A stretch of 64,000 bases of DNA from positions 480,022 to 544,021 of the forward strand of contig PTFA01000035.1 in NCBI GenBank assembly GCA_003342895.1. The letters run 5' to 3'. Under the pieces are notes generated by a model. The model did not search any database and was not told where the DNA came from. It saw nothing but the letters and a program-made list of their open reading frames with translations. The translations under genes and the position numbers were made by a program. This document shows positions 57,801 to 64,000 of this stretch, piece by piece; positions within the stretch are counted from its first letter, which is position 1, and every line of letters begins with the position of its first letter. This DNA comes from Casuarius casuarius. Taxonomy: Eukaryota; Chordata; Aves; Casuariiformes; Casuariidae.

Positions 57801-59594
57801 CCTGTCATCTGACCAACCCAGAGGGACTGAAGGCCAGCGCACATGTTTATGTCCTGCGAGATGAGAGCAATGGGGTGAAAAAAATGACATGGCTCCAGTG
57901 AATCCTAAACCATGGGCTGACAGTGAGCTTCAGGATTGTTTTTCTAATAATCTTCGCCAGCATATCTGTCACTAATGGCTCCCTAGAAATGTTTGAAATT
58001 TTTGACCTGTAGAACTAGGCAGGAACTTGGCAAGTTTTGTTGCTTCGTGAACTGGATCTCTAACAGCAGAGCTAGTTAAAATAGCTTTTGCCAGCCTAAC
58101 TAGGTCTTTTTTGGGGGGCAGGGGGTGGGGAGGGAAGCTGCTCCAATGAAAGAGACACCATTTTCAAAATCGTATTGATTTTGCTACGAACACTTGTGAA
58201 AAATATCTTCCTAATATTTTCATTTCAAATTATTTCTTTCAGAGAAAAAAAAATATATATATATATATATATATTTTTTTAAACCTGCCCCCGCTCCCCA
58301 CATGCATGTTTCAGATGATACCACGCCTGGCTGGACACAGGCAGAGGTCGCCTGCTCAGCTGTGGGGAGGCAGGGTGCTACGCGTCCGGCTGCCCTCCGC
58401 CGCAACAGGCCAACCACTAAGAAACAGGGAGCCTCGTTTCCCCGCCTGCCATGCATCAGCAGCTCTGGAGAGTAGCTCCGAAAACATCCAGACTGTTATT
58501 AAGCTGACAATGCCAGTAAATAAAATGCGCTAGGGCTGATTTGCTCTCTCTGTGGCCCATAGTTGACAACCAAACAGCTAAGCTCTCCTCTCACAAAATA
58601 TGTGGAGGCCTTTCCCAAACTGTCCCTGGCCTGTGCTACCCTCCGAGCTGGGCCCAGGCACTGCCTACGGGAATGGCGTTCAGTGCAGACTAAAGCTGTG
58701 CCAGGGCCATGCTCACAAATAAGCCACGTGGACAGGCAAATGCCAGTGCAGCAGCCGTGCCCCGGCCCTACCCAGCTTGCCGCAGGGATTAGGTCTACGA
58801 GCCGAGTCTGCCGCCCAGCGTGGCCAGCGGTGGCAAGGATCATGTCAGCAACAGGCAGCAGTGGCCAGACCATTTGTATATCCTCACATTTCGACACTTC
58901 CCAAATCCAAAGCATGGCAGCAGTGGGTGTTGTAAAACACACAGGTGCACGCACAAACACACACACAAGTCATGGGGTTTTTTTTTCTCCTGAGTTAGGA
59001 CATAAAAGATTTCTGAAAAACCTTGAAAATTCTTCTTGATCTAAAATTACATTTCCCAGCCAGCTTTGAAAGTTACGTTAAAAATAATGCCAATTCTGTC
59101 AGTGCATATGTCCACTTCCCTCAGCAGGGATCTCTGCTAGATCGTGTACATACACACACACCAAAATGACATGTGCAAACAAGTTCGAAGTAGGGGTAAA
59201 ACTGGATAAATTGATATAATATGCAAACAATAATGTGGTTTTTTTGTTTTGTTTTGTTTTTTTAAAACAAATGGCTTGTTGGGTGGTTTTATTAGTGAAA
59301 CCAAACAGCTACCGTATCCTCTGCAACACATTTAACTTTTCTATTGCTAATACTCCACGACTGTCTCAGTGTCAACAGTGTTTGGGTCTAAGTGACTGTC
59401 AGACTGCAGCTACAGAAACAAAGGTCTTAATCACATACCACAGTTGTCTTCATCAGCCTGATTCCCACAGTCATCCTCACCGTTACAGTGAAGTAGCTGA
59501 GGCAAACACTTCGTAATGTTGCCACACGGAAAGTAGCCCAGGGGGCACGTGACACCAGTCCCAGAAACGTGATCTTCCAGAGAATCGTGAATTA
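26511..59594 (-). CDS. RXFP1: Relaxin family peptide receptor 1 (LGR7), 17 coding exons, 5' exon absent
   Basis: RXFP1 is a plasma-membrane class A GPCR (LGR type C) that binds relaxin and signals mainly through Gs and cAMP. Exons in gene order: 59439-59594, 46216-46320, 45265-45370, 42776-42847, 41088-41159, 39883-39954, 39031-39102, 38335-38409, 37966-38037, 36713-36784, 35889-35960, 34095-34166, 31959-32030, 31485-31714, 29381-29791, 28631-28849, 26511-26812. All phases join, giving about 750 residues: LDLa with six cysteines, linker motif [15 protein letters not shown], ten LRRs, seven membrane segments with EKY in place of DRY and NPLLY in TM7, and a tail ending QSTRLNSYT. Human has 757 residues and 18 exons, so only the signal-peptide exon is missing. 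No break is seen. Paralogue RXFP2 is excluded by the closer match of the TM domain and tail. Confidence 0.97.
26813..28630 (-). other. RXFP1 intron before the terminal exon
   Basis: It contains a C/T-rich stretch at about 27150-27540 on + that stays open for 174 codons, and the TG repeat at 27806. No gene is supported. Confidence 0.6.
27806..27880. repeat. (TG)n microsatellite
   Basis: 75 bases of perfect alternating TG followed by an AT-rich tail (27881-27897). It lies in an RXFP1 intron, and its length is likely polymorphic. Confidence 0.97.
28631..28849 (-). CDS. RXFP1: RXFP1 TM5-TM6 exon
   Basis: 72 codons: TM5 ([18 protein letters not shown]), third intracellular loop ([19 protein letters not shown]), TM6 ([20 protein letters not shown]) and ECL3. 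Acceptor CCTAAACAG, donor CCAG|GTAAGT. Confidence 0.97.
29381..29791 (-). CDS. RXFP1: RXFP1 TM2-TM5 exon
   Basis: 136 codons. TM2 ([15 protein letters not shown]), TM3 ([20 protein letters not shown]) with EKY in place of DRY, loop [15 protein letters not shown]4 ([17 protein letters not shown]), ECL2 with VCFPL, start of TM5. Cysteines in HCQLVG and VCFPL form the usual class A disulfide. Confidence 0.97.
31485..31714 (-). CDS. RXFP1: RXFP1 hinge and TM1 exon
   Basis: 76 codons: hinge [20 protein letters not shown], then TM1 ([20 protein letters not shown]) and the start of TM2 (HAISIMSLC). GN is the conserved TM1 asparagine motif. Acceptor CACAACTAG, donor TGCT|GTGAGT. Confidence 0.96.
31959..32030 (-). 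CDS. RXFP1: RXFP1 LRR exon 10
   Basis: 72 bases: [20 protein letters not shown] then LSH. It caps the repeat domain; NLS is a sequon. Acceptor TTGTTTACAG, donor ACAT|GTAAGT. Confidence 0.95.
34095..34166 (-). CDS. RXFP1: RXFP1 LRR exon 9
   Basis: 72 bases: [20 protein letters not shown] then LKS. Acceptor CTATTTACAG, donor CCCT|GTAAGT. Confidence 0.96.
35889..35960 (-). CDS. RXFP1: RXFP1 LRR exon 8
   Basis: 72 bases: [20 protein letters not shown] then LSQ. With the preceding exon it forms E-L-D, the second acidic pair (human E277/D279 from memory). Acceptor TTTCCACAG, donor AACT|GTAAGG. Confidence 0.96.
36713..36784 (-). CDS. RXFP1: RXFP1 LRR exon 7
   Basis: 72 bases: [20 protein letters not shown] then LDE. 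Acceptor CCTTTCAG, donor AATT|GTGAGT. Confidence 0.94.
37966..38037 (-). CDS. RXFP1: RXFP1 LRR exon 6
   Basis: 72 bases: [20 protein letters not shown] then LTV. The D-x-E pair at the repeat start matches the human pair (D231/E233 from memory) that holds relaxin B-chain arginine. NVT is a sequon. Confidence 0.95.
38335..38409 (-). CDS. RXFP1: RXFP1 LRR exon 5
   Basis: 75 bases, one codon longer than the other LRR exons: [20 protein letters not shown] then RLNW. PDKPLCQ is diagnostic of RXFP1. Acceptor TTTCTCCAG, donor GGTT|GTAAGT. Confidence 0.95.
39031..39102 (-). CDS. RXFP1: RXFP1 LRR exon 4
   Basis: 72 bases: [20 protein letters not shown] then LIL. Acceptor TTTATAG, donor TTCT|GTAAGT. 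Confidence 0.95.
39883..39954 (-). CDS. RXFP1: RXFP1 LRR exon 3
   Basis: 72 bases: [20 protein letters not shown] then LEW. The W and the following I-I keep a hydrophobic pair reported as contacting relaxin in human RXFP1. Donor GGCT|GTATGT. Confidence 0.96.
41088..41159 (-). CDS. RXFP1: RXFP1 LRR exon 2
   Basis: 72 bases: [20 protein letters not shown] then LTK. NLT is a possible glycosylation site. Acceptor CTTCTTAG, donor AACT|GTAAGT. Confidence 0.96.
42685..42727. repeat. (TG)n(GA)n microsatellite
   Basis: Five TG units run into an imperfect GA repeat broken by single C and A changes. It lies 49 bases downstream of RXFP1 LRR exon 1 on the gene strand. Confidence 0.9.
42776..42847 (-). 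CDS. RXFP1: RXFP1 LRR exon 1
   Basis: 72 bases, one repeat: [20 protein letters not shown] then LQN. Acceptor TTCCCACAG, donor ATCT|GTAAGG. Confidence 0.95.
42848..45264 (-). other. RXFP1 intron between LRRNT and LRR1
   Basis: 2.4 kb. It holds a GC-rich patch at about 43580-43800 in otherwise AT-rich DNA. A short stretch at 44925-44955 weakly resembles a CR1 3' end. No gene is supported. Confidence 0.6.
45265..45370 (-). CDS. RXFP1: RXFP1 LRR N-terminal cap exon
   Basis: Encodes [20 protein letters not shown] and [13 protein letters not shown]. The cysteine pattern is that of LRRNT caps; NIT is a sequon. Acceptor CTCCACGCAG, donor TGAT|GTAAGT. Confidence 0.95.
45853..45873. repeat. Poly-T tract
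   Basis: A run of 21 T in the RXFP1 intron between the linker and LRRNT exons. Confidence 0.9.
46216..46320 (-). CDS. RXFP1: RXFP1 linker exon
   Basis: 34 codons between acceptor TTTTTATTAG and donor TGCT|GTGAGT. With the split Gly it gives [14 protein letters not shown], the GDxxGWxxxF linker motif reported to take part in relaxin binding, and ends KTPEC before the LRR N-cap. It is too short to appear as an open frame and was found by matching phase between its neighbours. Confidence 0.93.
51895..51936. repeat. 21-base tandem duplication
   Basis: CTGTGATTTCCCTTGTGTGG and one more base, repeated directly with a single G-to-A change. Intronic. Confidence 0.9.
58247..58280. repeat. A/T palindrome
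   Basis: A7, alternating TA, then T7: a 34-base self-complementary low-complexity tract in an RXFP1 intron. Confidence 0.85.
59439..59594 (-). CDS. RXFP1: RXFP1 LDLa exon
   Basis: Acceptor TTTTTCTTTAG, donor TGTG|GTATGT, entry phase 1. A variable lead ([13 protein letters not shown]) precedes the LDLa module with six cysteines: [36 protein letters not shown]. The Leu, Tyr and Lys reported as needed for receptor activation are kept. NIT is a glycosylation sequon. The exon cannot hold the start codon because it begins inside a codon with no upstream ATG. Confidence 0.96.
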
Positions 59595-62043
59595 CTAAAG
59601 AAAAACAGAGGAAACGTGTTCACTTTAAGATACATTCTTTATGTTTGAAAATCATTGGGATTATGCTTTTATAAATACTCTTTTACATTTGAATGTGGAT
59701 ATCAAGTGATAAATACATATTAGTTCATTGGACATGCAATTTACAACAGTATATTAAGTGCTGTTAACTTGGGAGGAAACATTTATGTTGTAAGCTAATT
59801 AAAATTTGCTTTGATATAAAGCAACAAGGTAATTCCTCCCCACACATCCCAGTAATATGATGAAAACGTTAATCATACAAGACAAATGACCTCCAGCCAC
59901 AATTTAAAAGCATAGTTTCTTTTTGCACTAGAAATTAATTTATTATAGCAATACACCAGATAAGCTGTGTAGATATGGGCAGTATTAATTTGTACTGAAA
60001 TTTCAGACCCAGATAGATAAGTCCTGTTTATACAAAGTCAGAATTAGATATGTTTAAACGCATTCTAATTTTAAAGCAATTACTAGATGTAAACTGACCA
60101 AGCATCAAAGAACAAGGAAAGTGCAACTAACTCTGTGGCACAGTTTTGCTGAAGGATGACTAAGACGACACATACTGCAATTACGAATCCTTTGGAAGAG
60201 CAGTCAGCCTCATCCAAAAAATTTGGAGACATTGTTCAGAGTCTATCCACCTGAAGTTTAGATGCACAGACCTTGTTTTCTGCTAAGCCCACTGCTTATA
60301 GGAGACCCTTTCACAAAATACAGGGACCTCATTCAAGTAATAGAGGGAGAGAAGGTAGAGGGATGATGCCGAGGGACAGCCGGGGTGGCTGGAGCACTCA
60401 GGGACTGGATTCTACCCATCCTTCATTCCTCAGCTCTCTGTACTGCAACAGCTTCAATTCCCCACATTTACAGATACACGATGCTTTACCAGTCCCTCCA
60501 ATGCACCTGAGCTATAAATTCTGCCACTTTTTCCCGGCAGAGGACAATTGTTCTACTGCTTTTCCAGCAGACTGCAGGGTGCCAGCTCAAGTTTCAGGTC
60601 ATACGCTCTACAACAGGATCAACGTCTTCCCAAGAGCACATGGTGGAGAGCTTTAAATTACTCCAGAAAGCAATTTGTTCTGTCCCCAATATACTGGGAA
60701 TGGAAAAAAAGCACAATCAGGGAAGAATGTTATCCAGTGCTTTTCATGCTCCTGAAGCTTTGGTAAGCCTACCTAGTGAAGCAGCATTCTGCAAAGGCCT
60801 GCTAATTTAATTACTGAAGTACTTTCAAAATAAAATATCAAATCTTTATTACAGCTAGCATTTGACTTAGTGGATGCTGTCATGAAAAGATACAAATTCC
60901 AATACAAATTATATTTCAAGCTTCACTGCTTTCTTAGAGCACTTGAAATACTCTCTACAGCCTTCACTAACCGTGATACGATGCTTGCTCAGATAGTGTA
61001 CTTCCACTTCTGAAACGGGCAATTATTTTTCAGGCTATTTTTATAATAAGAAATGTAAATCTTTTATCCAACTTTCTCAGTATAACAAGGAACACGTTAG
61101 CAATACTTCACTTTCGTTCTCATTCTTCTCCTGGACTAAAGGAATCATCTGAAAGTGAATTAAGTACTTCAAATTCATATGAAATTTCCTCTGAAAGAAC
61201 TTCCACATTTTAAACCCTTAACAATGTTCACAACTGTTGAAAATTGAAACGTAGATGCAATATCAGAAGAAAATTCTGAGATCAATATTCCATTATTCCT
61301 AGATGCACAGAATTCTCTTTGATATTACAGATGTCCCCCATAGAAAGAGAAAGCCATATATTGCAGCGGACAATCATTGTATGATTTTGAAAAGCTGATT
61401 TGCTTTTAGGTACCACTGTCTAACTTGTGCAATTACTCAGAGATGTTTGCTGTAGGTCCCTGTTCCTCCTTTATGTAAGCACCAAAGATAAGGCTATGTT
61501 TTAATCCCAGGGCGAGTTCACTCTTGCACATTGTTCATAGATTTCTCTGCTGTTCTGTGCTGATATTCACAATGTTACGTCTAACCTGTGTCTCCCCAAA
61601 ACAAGTGGTGCACAGGCTCATGATATGGTATTAAGCAAACAGACAGTGTGTAGTACTTCAGCGTCTAAAGTCTCACACAGCAAAAAGACACAGAGCACAG
61701 AGACAATTAAGGCTCCCTTCAGTGCAGCTATCTGTCATGACCTAACTAACTGTTGACATGCTGTTAAGGAACAACAATATGGAAAAACAAATGGAAGTGG
61801 GAATAAAAGGGCCTACATTTTGTCAGGCCTTTTCCAGAGCACACCAAAGATGCTCAGACTGAGCTGAACGTTGTGGTTAAAAAAGCTGATCTCTACACAG
61901 TTTATATTCCAAATTATGACATTTATCTTCTCAAGGTAGTATTGAATGGATTTTCATAGCATTTTCTAATAACTATTATTAATTAGTAATTAAGTAGTAT
62001 TAACTCCTGAACTAATTTATGAATTTACTTTCTGTCATGGTTT

Positions 62044-62078
62044 AGAAATCATTCTTTGTGAAAGAATGAATGATTTCT
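62044..62078. repeat. Imperfect inverted repeat
   Basis: AGAAATCATTCTTT, spacer GTG, then AAAGAATGAATGATTTCT. The arms pair fully except for a 4-base bulge. No terminator or microRNA role is claimed. Confidence 0.75.
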
Positions 62079-62716
62079 TATTGTTTAATTTTATGAATTC
62101 TTTGTAAGTTTATAGCCTTTTTGAAAACCTGCATCACTCACTTTGTGTTCAGGAGGATGACCCTGGCATGTAAATATCTATCCAGGAAAGAAAATATCGG
62201 GGCCATCAGAACTTGAACAGCTTTTTCCTAGTCTGATGTGGAAAGCACCGGTCTTTGTCCACTGACTTGTTAATGTCACTTTGCTTATGAAACAAAGACA
62301 GAAGTTTGGACCCTGCAGATCATAGGAGATTTAAGAGTGGAAAAAACCCTAAACCTCTGAGGAAATATTTGGCGAAGACAACAAAGGTAGAAAGGAGATG
62401 AGAGAGAAAAATGCATTGTAAAACACTAGACAATATTCAAGTGATTCTCTTCTGGATTAAGGAAATTAAAAGAGTGTTTCTAGGTGCGGAGAATGGATAA
62501 AGATAGCACTGTGCAACCACAACAAAAGCCTGTTTCTTATTTTGCAAATACAAAGTATTCTGACTCTAGAGTTTATCACGTCAAGATAATGATCTATCAT
62601 ACTATCTCTATCATGCTCTATTAATAGCGCTAACTTTACTATTAACTTTACTACCTATTATGGATCTTCCACTATGAAAAAACTGAACTACTCTTCTAAT
62701 CTCTCCTGTTTTGCTG

Positions 62717-62719
62717 CCC

Positions 62720-62751
<32 letters not shown>

Positions 62752-62805
62752 TTTNNNNNNNNNNNNNNNCAGAAGAAAGGCTTGTTTTTTTTTTTTTTTT
62801 TTTTT
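62717..62805. other. Homopolymer tracts around an assembly gap
   Basis: C11 (62717-62727), T27 (62728-62754), 15 N (62755-62769), a short unique piece, then T21 (62785-62805). The N run marks unresolved sequence. Confidence 0.95.
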
Positions 62806-64000
62806 AAAAACAGCTACACTTCCTGATAGCACAGCTCTAAAAATTACTGACTAATAGTTATTTCATCATGTCATTGACTGTTTCACGTTGGTGTTAAACC
62901 AAGAAAAAGAAATATCTTATTTTGTAGTCGTTTTTATTAACTTGTAGGTTACTTCTCTGGTCCGTATGTACATCAACCTTCAAAGGTCTGTTTAACAGGT
63001 TTTCCTTCACAGCTCATCTGGGATAGAACACATCACCTTTGCTTCTTGTGGCTAAACTAGTATTGTAAAAGCACAAGACCCACTATAACACAAAAGAAGT
63101 AAACCATACGAACAATCAACTTGAACGTTAATATGGCTTGATTCATATGAACAATTTGAGTTCTATAACGAATAAGTTTGGACCAATATTGGTATCTTAC
63201 GCAGTCAACTGAACTTTTCAGAAAAAAACTGATGTCCTTTGGAGATATAGAAAACAGCGGGCTAGATAGAAAGTTAAAGGAAGACTAAAAATTGCTAAAG
63301 CTTGTATAAGGAATTTAGCTATGGAGGTAGAAATGAGAGAAAAAAGTGAAACTCAGGACAGCTTCGTTTATGCCTCTGTTGCAAGGATGAGAACTATAAA
63401 TCGGTGACAGACTTGATTTTGTCATAAGGTTTGCTTTTACAGATATTCCAAGCAAAAAATTTCATCTTCGTACAGGTAATATAGAAAAGCACCTCCTGAC
63501 CCTCCAGTGCCCTAGAGGCAATTTCACACATTTCAGCTATTCTGTACAAGGAAAATATCTTTCCTCACAATGATCACAGTAAACAGTATATTTGCAGCAT
63601 ATCTAGAACAAACAGAAAAGAAATAGACGAACTGTTATCAAAACAAATGGCAAAGACACGAACAAGCACCTTGCTGACAGAATGCCTGCCATTTCATTTC
63701 AGAATAATGTTCTGCAGTCTAGTGCACATTCATGATTCTGCAAACAATATACTTCTGACTACCACATACTTAGGGTTTTTTCCTCCCTCTCTGATTCCTT
63801 TCAAGCTTTCAAAAAGAGAACATGAAATCAAGATGGATCCCTCCAGCTGAAGTACAATTACAGCACCTACATGTGTGTTGGGTAACAGGGACAAAGACGA
63901 ACCAAGCAGTTGTCTTTAAGCTTCATCTACCTTTCTCAAGATTTCCTGCGATGCCTCTGTTCCCAAATTCATGCCATACGGCTTTCAAACCTATGCAGAT

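Larger units (their letters stand above)
46321..59438 (-). other. RXFP1 intron between LDLa and linker exons, 13.1 kb
   Basis: Mostly AT-rich DNA. It contains a 21-base tandem duplication at 51895-51936, a perfect A/T palindrome at 58247-58280 and a GC-rich island at about 58285-58930. No exon with family similarity was found. The many open frames of 60-100 codons lack support. Confidence 0.6.
59595..64000 (-). other. RXFP1 5' intron
   Basis: 4.4 kb upstream of the LDLa exon. I searched for a Met-plus-signal-peptide exon ending in phase 1 and found none that I can support. The region holds an inverted repeat at 62044-62078 and an assembly gap at 62755-62769. No CpG-rich promoter is seen, so the first exon probably lies further right. 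Confidence 0.6.

Noticed and set aside
60273..60766. 127- and 72-codon frames on + in the RXFP1 5' intron
   Set aside because: No family match, no promoter or splice context, and opposite to the gene strand.
63890..64000. Candidate RXFP1 first exon on - with an ATG and AAAG|GTAGAT donor
   Set aside because: The translation (MNLGTEASQEILRK) is not a signal peptide, and the donor is only a partial match, so I did not call it.

Overview
The window is nuclear DNA from a vertebrate. Genes are split by GT/AG introns, introns are AT-rich, a CpG island marks the only divergent promoter, and AATAAA hexamers follow the genes. The proteins resemble human orthologues closely. Short introns, near absence of recognisable interspersed repeats and the gene order suggest a bird or other sauropsid; this is inference and the species is not fixed by the sequence. 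Comparisons to human proteins are from memory.

Layout, left to right: the last four coding exons of PPID (+ strand, 451-3799); the complete 13-exon ETFDH (- strand, 4801-22954), tail-to-tail with PPID; a GC-rich divergent promoter (22955-23585); the complete two-exon C4orf46 (+ strand, 23586-24135); and RXFP1 (- strand, 26511-59594), tail-to-tail with C4orf46. RXFP1 has 17 coding exons here. Its first coding exon (signal peptide) was not found and probably lies beyond position 64000. The order PPID-ETFDH-C4orf46-RXFP1 with alternating strands matches human 4q32.1 as I recall it, so this is conserved synteny.

The exon chains were assembled by hand from splice sites and codon phase. ETFDH joins without a frame break into 619 residues with a dinucleotide-binding motif and four 4Fe-4S cysteines. 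RXFP1 joins into about 750 residues: LDLa module, relaxin-binding linker, LRRNT, ten leucine-rich repeats each on its own 72-75 bp phase-identical exon, seven transmembrane segments and a cytoplasmic tail. The genes share no pathway: PPID is an Hsp90 co-chaperone, ETFDH feeds electrons from fatty-acid and amino-acid oxidation into ubiquinone, C4orf46 is a small protein of unclear role, and RXFP1 is the relaxin receptor.

I found no undescribed multi-gene system and no CRISPR, IS, tRNA or rRNA. The items most worth checking are the divergent promoter with three ZNF143-like motifs, a near-palindromic pair of poly(A) signals between C4orf46 and RXFP1, a tandem repeat in the ETFDH 3' region carrying paired miR-92-type seed matches, a C/D-snoRNA-like stretch in a PPID intron, several GC-rich islands inside otherwise AT-rich introns, and assembly gaps in poly-T tracts.
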